64,000 bases of DNA from an uncultured Lachnoclostridium sp. (GTDB taxonomy: Bacteria > Bacillota > Clostridia > Lachnospirales > Lachnospiraceae), in assembly GCA_947369165.1 (NCBI GenBank), contig CANBKJ010000005.1, forward strand, positions 1-64,000, written 5' to 3'. Below are positions 18,847-28,346 of this stretch, in pieces (the first letter of the stretch is position 1; every line of letters begins with the position of its first letter). The translations under genes and the position numbers were made by a program. The notes beneath the pieces are model-generated. The model made no database searches and was not told the DNA's origin. It was given only the letters and a program-made list of their open reading frames with translations.

Positions 18847-19992
18847 CTATACCCTCTCTGCCAAATCCAATGCCCGTTCTACGATGGCATCAATATTGTA
18901 GTATTTATATTCTGCCAGTCTTCCAAGCAGATAAAATCCAGGAATCTGATCTACCAGCGCCTTATATTTCTCAAACAAGGCATCATTTTCTGGATTATTG
19001 ATAGCATAATACGGAATTTCTCCATTGCTTCCCGAATATGCCTTCGGATACTCCTTCACAATGGTGGTATCCTCCATATGCAGCTGACCGGACAGATATT
19101 TAAACTCTGTAATCCTCGTAAATTCCTCACTCACTGTGTAATTCACCACAGCATGGCTCTGATAAAATGGTTTCTCATAATGTTCAAAGTGAAAATCCAG
19201 AGAACGATAGGGAAGCCTTCCATAACAACAGCCAAAAAACTCGTCCAGTGCACCGGTAAAGACCACATCACCGTGGAATGGATTTTCTTCAAACCACACT
19301 TTGACATCTCCCTCCGGATTCAGACGCAGAACGTCTGTCCCCTGGCAGTTCAGCCGGATATCGATCCCATCATGCTCCAGCATTTTCTCAAAAATTTCCG
19401 TATACCCATGTAGGGGAATCCCCTGGAATCTATCCTGAAAATATCGGTTATCACGGCTCAATAGCACAGGAACTCTTCCAGAAACCGCAGGATCGATCTC
19501 CTTGGGCGACTTGCCCCACTGCTTCATAGTATACTTAAGAAAAATGTTTTCATACACATACTGTGCAATTTCCTGAAGTTCATCGTCTGGGTGATTCATA
19601 AGTTCCAGGATCGGAACCCTCGCTCCCTCCCCAAAAGAGGAAATAAGCTTTTTTTCAAGCTCCGGAGCCCGTTCACCATACACCATCTCCAGCGTATTCA
19701 AGTTAAAGGGGATCGGAAGCTCTTTTTCTCCGATCTTTCCCACCACCTCATGCCGAAATGGGTACCACTCTGTAAACCGGGATAAGTATTTATATACCCG
19801 TTCACTGTTTGTATGAAATATATGAGGTCCATATTGATGGATCAGTATTCCATATTCGTCTTTACGGTCGTAGCAGTTGCCGCCGATATGCGGTCTGGAA
19901 TCTATGATCAGAACCCGCTTTTTCTTCTCGGCCAGTTCCCTGGCCACAACAGCGCCTGCAAACCCACAACCGATCACTATACTGTCATACAT
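18847..19992 (-). CDS. glf: UDP-galactopyranose mutase
   Basis: The 381-aa flavoenzyme interconverts UDP-galactopyranose and UDP-galactofuranose. It has an FAD Rossmann motif (IVIGCGFAGAVVAREL), RPHIGGNCYDRKDEYGILIHQ, and the C-terminal GRLAEYKYYNIDAIVERAL typical of Glf. The ATG at 19992 follows GGAG by 6 nt; the GTG at 20010 would add six residues. It is paired with a GT2 gene. The pair implies galactofuranose in a cell-surface polymer. Confidence 0.95.
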   Translation of the reverse strand: MYDSIVIGCGFAGAVVARELAEKKKRVLIIDSRPHIGGNCYDRKDEYGILIHQYGPHIFHTNSERVYKYLSRFTEWYPFRHEVVGKIGEKELPIPFNLNTLEMVYGERAPELEKKLISSFGEGARVPILELMNHPDDELQEIAQYVYENIFLKYTMKQWGKSPKEIDPAVSGRVPVLLSRDNRYFQDRFQGIPLHGYTEIFEKMLEHDGIDIRLNCQGTDVLRLNPEGDVKVWFEENPFHGDVVFTGALDEFFGCCYGRLPYRSLDFHFEHYEKPFYQSHAVVNYTVSEEFTRITEFKYLSGQLHMEDTTIVKEYPKAYSGSNGEIPYYAINNPENDALFEKYKALVDQIPGFYLLGRLAEYKYYNIDAIVERALDLAERV

Positions 19993-20033
19993 ACTGTTCT
20001 CCATTCCCACTAATACAGCAAAATCCTTCTATA

Positions 20034-20441
20034 TTAGTCCAAAAAGCGCATCTTATTTTCTTTCGATCCCTTCTTGACCGGTGCTGCTGCCACCGGGCGG
20101 TTCATCCCCGCAGCATCCTTGAGACCACTTGACAGTTTATCTTTACACTGTTTGCAAAAACGTCCTGTCTTTATTAGAGTGCCACAATTTTCACATTCAA
20201 TTCCCACCGGTGAATCCTCAGAAAAACACAGTCTTTCTTCTTTCACCCAGCGCTTGATCTGGCGAATCGATACATCCATCTCTTCCGCCAGTTCATTGAT
20301 GCCGACCTTTGGATGATCATACACGTATTTTTTCACTTCCGTAAATTTTTCATCCATTTTTTTTACACACTGCGGACAAATTCTTGATCCACTTATATAG
20401 TTAAAAATTTTACCGCAGCTCTTACATGTGATCACTTCCAT
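20034..20441 (-). CDS. YvyF-like flagellar-region zinc protein (TIGR03826 type)
   Basis: The 135-aa protein has an N-terminal zinc ribbon (CKSC...CPQC within the first 25 residues), a helix-turn-helix-like centre (GINELAEEMDVSIRQIKRWV) and a second ribbon (CENC...CKQC). This arrangement matches YvyF/TIGR03826, a protein encoded near flagellar genes. In Bacillus subtilis yvyF follows comFC; here it follows comF as well. A role in flagellar gene control is suggested by context only. Confidence 0.82.
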   Translation of the reverse strand: MEVITCKSCGKIFNYISGSRICPQCVKKMDEKFTEVKKYVYDHPKVGINELAEEMDVSIRQIKRWVKEERLCFSEDSPVGIECENCGTLIKTGRFCKQCKDKLSSGLKDAAGMNRPVAAAPVKKGSKENKMRFLD

Positions 20442-20483
20442 ACCATCTACCTGCCTTCCTCCATGCCAATAAATGTCATGGTT

Positions 20484-21194
20484 TTATTCTCCCCTGCCTA
20501 TACAGAGACAAAGAAAATATATTCTGTTAGTTCCTGTCTCTTTTAATACTTTTCCACAGGCCTCCAATGTGGCGCCTGTCGTATAAATATCGTCCACCAG
20601 CAGCACATTCCGATATCGTCTGCCGGTTTGAATGATACCAAAGCTCCTTTGAAGATTTTCGATGCGCGCTCTCACATCAAGTCCCTTTTGAGGTCTCGTA
20701 TTTTCCGTGCGGATCAGATAATCCCCCATCACAGGAATCCCCAGTTCCATTCCAATCTGTGCTGCCATGTATTCTGCCTGGTTAAATCCCCGGAAACGAA
20801 GCTTCCTTTTATGCACCGGTACCGGAAGGATGACTTCCGGCGAAATCTCTTTGATCCAGGCTCCATATCTTTTGACGAGTTCTCCGGCAAAATAATCGCC
20901 GCATGAAAGTTCTCCGCCATATTTAAAATTCGCAATGGCAGTCTGCATCATGCGGTCATAGGAATACAATGCCTTTCCCTTCGTCACATAAAATGTTTTC
21001 CCTCTGCAGTCCCCGCACAGCTCCTCCCTGGAGACTTCCAGCGACTTAGAACAACGTTTGCAGCGAGGTTCCGTCTCAGAATGAAGCTGCCTTCGGCAGG
21101 AGCTGCATAATGCCCCTGCCGCCCTCTTATTTAATACATCATGGCATATGACACATTTTTTCGGAAATACTGCATCCAGCAATAAATTCCACAA
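20484..21194 (-). CDS. comF: ComF family phosphoribosyltransferase-like protein
   Basis: The 236-aa protein carries the double zinc-ribbon N terminus (CVIC...CSSC and CKRC...CGDC) and the C-terminal PRTase loop LLVDDIYTTGATLEACGKVL. Family members are needed for DNA uptake in competent bacteria and are widely kept in non-competent Firmicutes. The start is a TTG at 21194 behind GGAAAGGGG. It sits between recD2 and the yvyF-like gene on the same strand. Confidence 0.92.
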   Translation of the reverse strand: MWNLLLDAVFPKKCVICHDVLNKRAAGALCSSCRRQLHSETEPRCKRCSKSLEVSREELCGDCRGKTFYVTKGKALYSYDRMMQTAIANFKYGGELSCGDYFAGELVKRYGAWIKEISPEVILPVPVHKRKLRFRGFNQAEYMAAQIGMELGIPVMGDYLIRTENTRPQKGLDVRARIENLQRSFGIIQTGRRYRNVLLVDDIYTTGATLEACGKVLKETGTNRIYFLCLCIGRGE

Positions 21195-21244
21195 AATTAC
21201 CCCTTTCCACAGGGCAAACCGCTCACTATTATTTTACCAGAGAT

Positions 21245-23491
21245 TTAGTGGTATTGCAATTCTTTTAAACGAATTTCCAAGGTGGAATATCTTTTTTGCT
21301 CGGATTTATTGCCGATCATATCATAAACCGCTTTTTTACTCCCAACAATTGTCACACACTGCCTGCCTCTGGTAACTGCTGTATACAAAAGATTGCGGTT
21401 CATCAGCACTCTGGGCCCCCCCATCAGAGGAATGACCACTGCCGGATACTCGCTCCCCTGGGATTTGTGGATCGTGATGGCATACGCCAGTTCCAGCTCA
21501 TCCATATCTCCAAATCCGTAAGTCACCAGCTTTTCTTCATCAAAGGCTACTGTTAATTCTTTATTGAACAGATCAACCTGGCGGATTACGCCACAGTCTC
21601 CGTTAAACACACCGGTGCCCTCTTCGATGACCACACCGTGAAATCCTTCCAACCTCCAAGGCATCTGATAGTTATTTTTGATCTGCATCACCTTATCTCC
21701 CTCGCGGAAAATAGTTCCATGAACTTCCAGCTGTGGTTTTCCCTCCTGCTCCGGATTCAGATATTTCTGCAGGATCTGATTGCAACGGATCACACCCAGC
21801 TCTCCCTTTTTCATGGGGGTCAACACCTGTACGTCAAAGGGGGTGCAGTCCGTGTACCCTGGCATCTTATCCCGCACCAGCCAGAGCATCACCTCCAGCA
21901 CGCCATGGCTGTCCTCCCGTTCCAGACAGAAAAAATCCTGACTCTTATTGTCCAGAGCGATGGGCTCCCCGTGATTGATCCGGTGGGCGTTGACTACAAT
22001 ATCACTTTCTGCTGCCTGGCGAAAGATCCGCTCCAGCCTCACCACACTGCAGCAGCCGGAGGTGATGATATCTTTCAGTACATTTCCCGGCCCCACACTG
22101 GGCAGCTGATTTACATCCCCAACCAGGATCAGTCTTGTTCCCACAGAAACTGCTTTTAAAAGACTTGTAAAAAGATAAATGTCCACCATGGACATCTCAT
22201 CGATGATCACCACATCTGCCTCCAGCGGATTCCACTCATTCCGTTCAAATACTCCCTGTCCCTCCGGTGACTCCGAAAAGGATGCTTCATTTTCTGCCAT
22301 CCCTGCACCATTGTACTGCAGCATCCGGTGAATGGTCTGGGTCTCCCTGCCAGTAGTTTCACTCATCCGCTTGGCTGCCCGTCCTGTGGGCGCCGCAAGC
22401 AGAATCGTCTGTCCCTGGGATTCAAGAAGCTTGATGATCATATTAATGGTGGTGGTTTTACCTGTTCCCGGTCCCCCTGTCACCACCAGCAGTCCATGGC
22501 TCATAGACTCTCTGACAGCCAGCACCTGCTGCTCTTCCAGTTCGATCTCCGACTCCTTCTGGAGCTTTCTAATCACCCGGTCCAGCGAATCATCATAATC
22601 CGCCGATACATTTTCGATGTCCAAAAGCATTCTGGCACAATTCATTTCATTATAATACAGATTGGGAAGATAGATCTTCTCCCCGTCCCGGATAATGCTC
22701 TTATCTATCTCCATTTCATCTGTCATCCGCATGAGACGCTCCACACCGACACCGAGAAACTCCACGCAGTTGCGGTACAGAAGTTCCTCCGGCATATAAA
22801 TATGCCCTGAATTGCTTCCCAGCCCCAGCACATACAAAATTCCGGCACGAATCCGGTAATCCGAGTCCATATCCAGTCCGGTCCTCATGGCGATCCCATC
22901 GGCAATGCGGAATCCCACTCCCCGGATGTCCTCCGCCAGCTTATACGGATTATGTTTCACCACATCATACAGCTCTTCCCGGTAGGTCTTATAAATCTTT
23001 ACTGCCAGTTGGTTACTGATACCATATTGCTGTAAAAACAGGAGAGCATTGCGCATCTCCCTCTTTTCCTCAAACTGATCGGCGATATCCCGTGCTTTTT
23101 TCTCGCTGATTCCCTTGACCTCACTGAGACGTTCCGGTTCTTTCTCGATGATCTCAAAGGTTTTCTCTCCGAATTTATCTGTGATACGTTTTGCCAGCCC
23201 CCCTCCAATGCCTTTGATCGCCCCGGAAGCCAGATATCTCTGCATAGAAACCACATCATCGGGATCTCTGCTCTCACTGCTTTCTACTTTGAACTGTTCG
23301 TGATATGTGGGATGCTTTACCATGCTGCCCCGCAGCACCATGTATTCCCCCTCATTAATAAAGGGAAATACGCCCACACAGGTCTCCAGCACTTCACCCT
23401 CCTCATTTTCACAGGCAAACTCAAAGACCGTATATCCATTTTCCACATTGCGGTAAATAATATGCTCTACATATCCCTTCCGCTCTTCCAT
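21245..23491 (-). CDS. recD2: ATP-dependent RecD2-like DNA helicase
   Basis: The 748-aa SF1B helicase has an OB-like N-terminal part, tandem helix-hairpin-helix motifs around residues 90-200 (GAIKGIGGGLAKRI, VKGISEKKARDIA, IRGVGFRIAD), a Walker A motif (TGGPGTGKTTT, 338-348), Walker B IIDEMSM, and a C-terminal UvrD-like part ending with AYAITIHKSQGSEYPAVVIPL. I chose the ATG at 23491, 13 nt after GGAGG; ATG at 23503 lies only 1 nt after it. The open frame extends to 23695 but crosses a terminator hairpin. Confidence 0.93.
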   Translation of the reverse strand: MEERKGYVEHIIYRNVENGYTVFEFACENEEGEVLETCVGVFPFINEGEYMVLRGSMVKHPTYHEQFKVESSESRDPDDVVSMQRYLASGAIKGIGGGLAKRITDKFGEKTFEIIEKEPERLSEVKGISEKKARDIADQFEEKREMRNALLFLQQYGISNQLAVKIYKTYREELYDVVKHNPYKLAEDIRGVGFRIADGIAMRTGLDMDSDYRIRAGILYVLGLGSNSGHIYMPEELLYRNCVEFLGVGVERLMRMTDEMEIDKSIIRDGEKIYLPNLYYNEMNCARMLLDIENVSADYDDSLDRVIRKLQKESEIELEEQQVLAVRESMSHGLLVVTGGPGTGKTTTINMIIKLLESQGQTILLAAPTGRAAKRMSETTGRETQTIHRMLQYNGAGMAENEASFSESPEGQGVFERNEWNPLEADVVIIDEMSMVDIYLFTSLLKAVSVGTRLILVGDVNQLPSVGPGNVLKDIITSGCCSVVRLERIFRQAAESDIVVNAHRINHGEPIALDNKSQDFFCLEREDSHGVLEVMLWLVRDKMPGYTDCTPFDVQVLTPMKKGELGVIRCNQILQKYLNPEQEGKPQLEVHGTIFREGDKVMQIKNNYQMPWRLEGFHGVVIEEGTGVFNGDCGVIRQVDLFNKELTVAFDEEKLVTYGFGDMDELELAYAITIHKSQGSEYPAVVIPLMGGPRVLMNRNLLYTAVTRGRQCVTIVGSKKAVYDMIGNKSEQKRYSTLEIRLKELQYH

Positions 23492-23509
23492 AGTAATCCC
23501 CATTCCTCC

Positions 23510-23534
23510 AAAAAGGCGCCCTAAACAGGGCGCC
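23510..23534 (-). terminator. Intrinsic terminator directly before the recD2 ribosome site
   Basis: On the minus strand an 8-bp perfect G+C stem (GGCGCCCT/AGGGCGCC) with a 4-nt loop is followed by TTTTT and immediately by the GGAGG of recD2. It should end the flagellar gene transcript, leaving recD2 dependent on read-through or on a promoter overlapping the hairpin. Confidence 0.8.
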
Positions 23535-23621
23535 AGTTTTTCCATTATGTTGTCCACTGGTTTAGTACTGCAAACCGGTTCATTACTAACTATCAACAAA
23601 GTGGCAGAACCACTTCCACAT

Positions 23622-23996
23622 CTATTCTTCCGTCGTGGTGAGCCCCATATTTCTGGCCATGGAATCATAGAGAGTCTGGGCGATTCCCAGTCCATTGCCT
23701 GACGCTACCATATTTTCTGCCAGTGCCTGATACATATTATCACTGAACATGTCAACGTACTCGCCGCCCTCTTCTTCCTCGTCACTAAATACCTTCGCTG
23801 TCTTTTCCATGGTCTGGAACATTTTCTGCAGAAGATACGTCTCAAACTGCTCACATGCCGACATCATCTCTTCGTCTGTCTCGGCATCCTGGATCTGATT
23901 TGTAAGCCGGTTTGCGGTAGCCGCGCCCGTCAACGAATCTGCTCCTATGGAAGAGCCTAACAGGGCACTATTTAGATTATTTACGGATAAAGACAT
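23622..23996 (-). CDS. flgJ: FlgJ-type flagellar rod-binding protein
   Basis: The 124-aa protein matches the N-terminal rod-binding domain of FlgJ (ACEQFETYLLQKMFQTME, then YVDMFSDNMYQALAENM and GNGLGIAQTLYDSM). It lacks the C-terminal peptidoglycan hydrolase domain found in Proteobacteria, which is normal for Firmicutes. It is 13 bp downstream of the flgG-like gene, in a flagellar operon. It should act as the cap or scaffold for the growing rod. Confidence 0.9.
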   Translation of the reverse strand: MSLSVNNLNSALLGSSIGADSLTGAATANRLTNQIQDAETDEEMMSACEQFETYLLQKMFQTMEKTAKVFSDEEEEGGEYVDMFSDNMYQALAENMVASGNGLGIAQTLYDSMARNMGLTTTEE

Positions 23997-24009
23997 AACC
24001 TATCCCTCC

Positions 24010-24819
24010 TTATGATCTGAGGTTGTTCGCCTGCTGGAGCATCTCATCGGATGCTGTGATCGCCTTGGAATTCATCTCATAGGCACGCTGGGCAACAATC
24101 ATATTAACCATCTCATCCACAGCCTGCACGTTGGAGCCCTCGAGACGCCCCGACACGATTTGAGAGCCCAGCTGATCTGCCGTACTTGTGATCACTGCTC
24201 CGGAAGCCGGAGATTCTTTCATAATTGTATCCATGGTACGATCCAGCCCCGCCGGGTTTGGAAATCTGGCAAGTCCGATCTGTATTCCCATCTGCTGAGC
24301 ATTGCCGATGGCATCGGGATACATAAAATTACCATACTGATCCACTGACAGCTTGGAAGCATCGATTTCCGCCGGGAAGGTAATCGGCTGGCCGTTGGCA
24401 GCGATCACAGGATAACCGTTAGAATCCGTAAGTGCCATGCCATCTCCGGTTACCGATACATTGAAGTTGCCGTTTCTGGTATAACCAATACTTCCATCAT
24501 TCAGCCGCACCTGGAAAAATCCCTCTCCCTGGATGGCATAATCAAAGGATCCATTGGAAGCAAGAAGTGGTCCCTGGTTGAAATCCGATACAATGGCCGC
24601 CGGTCTGACGCCAAGCCCTACCTGTGCACCAACGGGTTTTGGTTCCCCTGTACTGTCATAAGACTTCCCCTGTATCGTCTGGTACAATAAAGATTTAAAG
24701 TTGACAGCCTCTGTCTTATAGCCTGTCGTATTGATATTGGACAGATTATTAGAAATCGTATCCAGATTTGTCTGCTGGGCGATCATTCCTGACGCCGCAG
24801 TCCAAAGTGAACGCATCAT
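24010..24819 (-). CDS. flhP: Flagellar rod/hook protein, FlgG/FlhP type
   Basis: The 269-aa protein has the flagellar basal-body rod N-terminal motif (LDTISNNLSNINTTGYK), a FlgE/F/G-like body (IQGEGFFQVRLNDGSIGYTRNGNF) and the C-terminal helix (EMVNMIVAQRAYEMNSKAITASDEMLQ). GGAGG stands 8 nt before the ATG at 24819. By the order mbl-flhO-flhP in Bacillus subtilis this gene corresponds to flhP. It is a distal rod component. Confidence 0.9.
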   Translation of the reverse strand: MMRSLWTAASGMIAQQTNLDTISNNLSNINTTGYKTEAVNFKSLLYQTIQGKSYDSTGEPKPVGAQVGLGVRPAAIVSDFNQGPLLASNGSFDYAIQGEGFFQVRLNDGSIGYTRNGNFNVSVTGDGMALTDSNGYPVIAANGQPITFPAEIDASKLSVDQYGNFMYPDAIGNAQQMGIQIGLARFPNPAGLDRTMDTIMKESPASGAVITSTADQLGSQIVSGRLEGSNVQAVDEMVNMIVAQRAYEMNSKAITASDEMLQQANNLRS

Positions 24820-24879
24820 AATCATTTCCTCCTAACGTCTGCTCTCGCCTGTCTCACGGACTATCTGCTATATTTTTTG

Positions 24880-25656
24880 TTATCCAAGCTTTCCAACCTG
24901 ATTTGCCGCACGTTCGAGCATGGAATCCATAGAGCGTATTACTTTCTGATTTGCCTCATAAGCTCTTGTTATAGTAATCATATCGACCATTTCGGACACA
25001 ACATTAACATTTGACATCTCAATATATCCCTGCATCACAGAAGCATCGGCTTCCTTCTCCGTCGCTCCGTCCACAACCGTATACATATTGTCGCCAACCT
25101 TTATTATGTAATCATAATCCGCAAAATCCGTTATTTTCAGCCGGTCAACGATAACTCCATCTGCTGTCACCGTTCCGTCATTGCTGATCACAACATTTTT
25201 TGCGTCCGTGGGGATCTGAATATCTCCACCTTCTCCCTGCACCCGGTTTCCTTCAGAATCCACCAGAATGCCTTCCTTTGTCACCAGAAAACTTCCGTCC
25301 CTGGTATATCTGGTGGACGTCTCTCCTCTGGAATTTGTATAATTTATCGTAAAGAATCCATTCCCGCTCAGTGCCAGATCAAAGTTCCCGCCGGTGTTTC
25401 TCACCGATCCCTGGGTATAATCTGTATACACCTCGCCAATCTTCACACCCAGGCTCATCGTACCGATGGCCTCGTTGTGGTATGCCTGAGATCCGTCTCT
25501 AATCTTAATTGTCAGCAATTTATCAAATGCCTGGCTGCTCACACTTTCCTGCTTATATCCAGCAGTATCTGAATTTGCCAGATTATTCGAGATAACATCC
25601 AATCGATTTTGTTCGTTGACCATCCCTGTCCACGAAGTATAAAGACCTCTTAACAT
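24880..25656 (-). CDS. flhO: Flagellar rod/hook protein, FlgF/FlhO type
   Basis: The 258-aa protein has the rod N-terminal motif (LDVISNNLANSDTAGYK), the central ALSGNGFFTINY and the C-terminal EMVDMITITRAYEANQKVIRSMD. It lies 14 bp downstream of mbl and upstream of the flhP-like gene, as in Bacillus subtilis. It should form part of the rod with its neighbour. Sequence similarity to the neighbouring paralogue is confined to the two ends and the Gly-rich centre. Confidence 0.9.
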   Translation of the reverse strand: MLRGLYTSWTGMVNEQNRLDVISNNLANSDTAGYKQESVSSQAFDKLLTIKIRDGSQAYHNEAIGTMSLGVKIGEVYTDYTQGSVRNTGGNFDLALSGNGFFTINYTNSRGETSTRYTRDGSFLVTKEGILVDSEGNRVQGEGGDIQIPTDAKNVVISNDGTVTADGVIVDRLKITDFADYDYIIKVGDNMYTVVDGATEKEADASVMQGYIEMSNVNVVSEMVDMITITRAYEANQKVIRSMDSMLERAANQVGKLG

Positions 25657-25670
25657 TACTTTCCTCCTCT

Positions 25671-26657
25671 TCAGCTCTCATTGGTCGTTCCGCTCAGGAA
25701 CTCTACATACTTACCGGTACCAATAGCCACTGCTGTCATTGGCTCCTCCGCTGTCATGGTGGTGATACCTGTCTTGCTCTCGATCAGTTCTTCCAGACCA
25801 TACAAAAGGCTTCCTCCACCGGTCAGCACAATACCGCGGTCTGCGATGTCTGCTGCCAGCTCCGGCGGCGTCTTCTCCAAAACACTATGAACCGCCTCAA
25901 CGATCTGAAGCGTTGTGTCCTTCAGCGCCTCTTCGGTCTCCTCGGAAGTGACCGTGATGGTCTTTGGCAGACCGGTCACCAGATTTCGTCCACGGACATC
26001 CACTTCCTCCACTTCTGGTCTTGGAAATGCAGAACCTATGCGGATCTTTATGTCCTCAGCAGTTCTCTCACCGATCAGCAGGTTGTGTCTTTTTCTCATA
26101 TATCTTACGATGGCATCGTCAAAGTCATCCCCTGCGATCTTGATAGAGGTGCTTACCACCGTTCCACCCAGGGAGATCACTGCGATATCCGAGGTTCCAC
26201 CCCCGATATCCACAATCATGTTTCCGCAGGGTCTCGCGATATCAATCCCCGCACCTATCGCAGCTGCGATAGGCTCTTCGATGATCTTAACATCTCTGGC
26301 GCCCGCCTGAAATGCCGCATCCTCTACGGCCTTTCTCTCTACCTCTGTGACACCGCTGGGCACACAGATACTGATCAAAGGCTTACGGAATCTCTGCTTG
26401 CCAACTGCCTTTTGAATAAAATATTTCAGCATTTTCTCCGTCACCGTATAGTCGGAGATGACTCCCTGTCTCAACGGACGGACCGCCACGATGTTTCCCG
26501 GTGTACGGCCGAGCATCAGTCTCGCCTCTTCACCGATCGCCTTGATTCTGTTCGTATCTCTGTCAAATGCAACCACACTAGGCTCCTTGAGTACAACACC
26601 CTTGCCTTTCACGTATACAAGAATACTCGCTGTACCCAGATCTATTCCAATGTCCAT
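25671..26657 (-). CDS. mbl: Rod shape-determining protein of the MreB/Mbl family
   Basis: The 328-aa actin homologue has the phosphate 1 loop (DIGIDLGTASILVY), phosphate 2 (IVDIGGGTSDIAVISLGG), CVPSGVTEVERKAVEDAAFQAGA and the adenosine motif IVLTGGGSLLYGLEELI. It polymerises under the membrane and guides wall synthesis. The position just before flhO-flhP favours Mbl rather than MreB proper, but this is by synteny. AAAGGAG precedes the ATG by 7 nt. A TTGACA lies upstream near 26730 but I found no good -10 box for it. Confidence 0.92.
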   Translation of the reverse strand: MDIGIDLGTASILVYVKGKGVVLKEPSVVAFDRDTNRIKAIGEEARLMLGRTPGNIVAVRPLRQGVISDYTVTEKMLKYFIQKAVGKQRFRKPLISICVPSGVTEVERKAVEDAAFQAGARDVKIIEEPIAAAIGAGIDIARPCGNMIVDIGGGTSDIAVISLGGTVVSTSIKIAGDDFDDAIVRYMRKRHNLLIGERTAEDIKIRIGSAFPRPEVEEVDVRGRNLVTGLPKTITVTSEETEEALKDTTLQIVEAVHSVLEKTPPELAADIADRGIVLTGGGSLLYGLEELIESKTGITTMTAEEPMTAVAIGTGKYVEFLSGTTNES

Positions 26658-26835
26658 GACTTTCTCCTTTCTTAACTTTCCCTAATTTATCCATGTAATT
26701 TCTCTATATTCCAGTTTCCCCAAATTCTGTGTCAAGTAAACATCCCTAATCTCTATTATCAACCGAATCCGGCAATTATCAAATGATTTTTTGCAAATTT
26801 AATATATAATTTACATTTAAAGTTCCCTGTCGGAA

Positions 26836-28224
26836 CTATATCATCCGCTTTTCATTCTCTGCCGAAAGAGCAGCCTGCATCATCAGAGCGCACTCTATCC
26901 GCTTTTTCTGCAGCTGACAACCAATCTCGTAGGGTTTATTAATGTCCTGGTGCATATTGAACGCGTTCGCGGCACATCCGCCACTGCAGTAAAATTTGGC
27001 AAAACAATTGCGGCACTCCTCTTTGGCATATACATTGCAGAGTTTAAACTCATCCAGGATTTCCGTATTTACAATTCCGTCTTCTACATTTCCCAACAGG
27101 AAATCTTCATTTCCCACAAACTGATGACAGGGGTACAGATCTCCCCAAGGTGTAACCGCCAGATATTCCGTCCCGGAACCGCAGCCGGATAATCTCTTAT
27201 AAACACAGGGACCTCCCGTCAAATCGATCATATAGTGAAAAAAGTGAAATCCTCTGCCATCCTTTTTTCTTTTGATCATCTCCTGCGCCAGTCTGTCATA
27301 CCCCTCACAGATCACCGGTATATCTTCTTCCCGTATAGCATAGGGTTCCTCTGGTCCCGCCACCACCGGCTCCACAGAAATCTGCTCAAACCCCTGATCT
27401 GCCAGATGCAGTACATCCTCTACAAAATCCAGATTGTAATGGGTAAATGTCCCCCGCACATAGTACTTTTGCTGATGGCGGCTCTCCGCCACCTTCTTAA
27501 ATTTATCAAGAATCAGATCGTAACTGCCATCCCCATTTTTATTGGGACGCATATGATCGTGTACTTCTTTTCTGCCATCGATACTAAGAACGATATTATC
27601 CATCTCCTGATTGGCAAATTCTATGATTTCATCATTCAGCAATACTCCATTGGTGGTAAGTGTAAAGCGGAAATGCTTGTCATATTTTTTCTCCAGACTC
27701 CGTCCATATGCTACCAGCTGTTTGACCACCTCAAAATTCATCAATGGCTCACCGCCAAAAAAATCTACTTCCAGGTTCCGTCTGCTGCCGGAATTCTCCA
27801 CGAGAAAATCCAATGCTTTTTTTCCTACTTCAAAACTCATCAGGGAGCGGTCGCCCTTGTACTCCCCCTCGCCGGCAAAACAGTAACGGCAGGAAAGGTT
27901 ACAGGCATGGGCTATATGAAGACAAAGAGCCTTCACTACCGTCTGGCGTTGTTTAAAATCAATTACGCCCTCTTTGTAAGTATCCTCTGAAAATAAGGTT
28001 CCCTCTTCTTTTAACTGCTCCAGATCATTAAATAATTCCCCCAGCTCTTCCTCTGTAATCCCTTCTTCGCTATACTCTTTGCAGATGATCTCTGTAATCT
28101 CTTCTTTTCCTTTTTCTTCATACATGCTGATCACGTCGTATGCCACATCATCTACCACATGAACAGAGCCACTATTTACATCCAGAACTATATTATATCC
28201 ATTATTTTTATATTGATGAATCAT
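26836..28224 (-). CDS. scfB: SCIFF peptide radical SAM maturase
   Basis: The 462-aa enzyme has an N-terminal peptide-binding (RiPP recognition) region, the radical SAM cluster motif CNLSCRYC (Cys108, Cys112, Cys115), and a C-terminal SPASM domain with many cysteines (CGSGTEY, CHQF, CRNCFAKFYCSGGCAANAF). The family forms thioether links in the SCIFF precursor, which is encoded 122 bp upstream. The ATG at 28224 has GGGGAAG before it. The pair is nearly universal in Clostridia. The biological role of the mature peptide is not settled. Confidence 0.95.
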   Translation of the reverse strand: MIHQYKNNGYNIVLDVNSGSVHVVDDVAYDVISMYEEKGKEEITEIICKEYSEEGITEEELGELFNDLEQLKEEGTLFSEDTYKEGVIDFKQRQTVVKALCLHIAHACNLSCRYCFAGEGEYKGDRSLMSFEVGKKALDFLVENSGSRRNLEVDFFGGEPLMNFEVVKQLVAYGRSLEKKYDKHFRFTLTTNGVLLNDEIIEFANQEMDNIVLSIDGRKEVHDHMRPNKNGDGSYDLILDKFKKVAESRHQQKYYVRGTFTHYNLDFVEDVLHLADQGFEQISVEPVVAGPEEPYAIREEDIPVICEGYDRLAQEMIKRKKDGRGFHFFHYMIDLTGGPCVYKRLSGCGSGTEYLAVTPWGDLYPCHQFVGNEDFLLGNVEDGIVNTEILDEFKLCNVYAKEECRNCFAKFYCSGGCAANAFNMHQDINKPYEIGCQLQKKRIECALMMQAALSAENEKRMI

Positions 28225-28285
28225 TTCTTTCTTCCCCGCTATCTTCCATCTTTCCAATCATATCCCGACTGCGCCAACGCAAGAA

Positions 28286-28322
28286 AGGACTTTGCTTGAT
28301 TTTTGCAAACCAAACAAGTCCT
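28286..28322 (-). terminator. Hairpin between SCIFF precursor and maturase genes
   Basis: An imperfect inverted repeat (arms near 28286-28298 and 28311-28322, one bulge) lies between the two genes. There is only a short T stretch on the minus strand (CCTTTCTTG), so it may act as a partial terminator that makes the precursor transcript more abundant than the enzyme transcript. This is inference. Confidence 0.45.
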
Positions 28323-28346
28323 CTATTGCTCAGATTCTTATGTCAA

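Noticed and set aside
26700..26760. Promoter for mbl based on TTGACA near 26730
   Set aside because: No acceptable -10 box lies 16-18 nt downstream; the best one is at 21 nt.
27235..27990. 251-codon plus-strand frame opposite the SCIFF maturase
   Set aside because: The maturase on the other strand carries all cluster-binding cysteines; the plus frame has no ribosome site.
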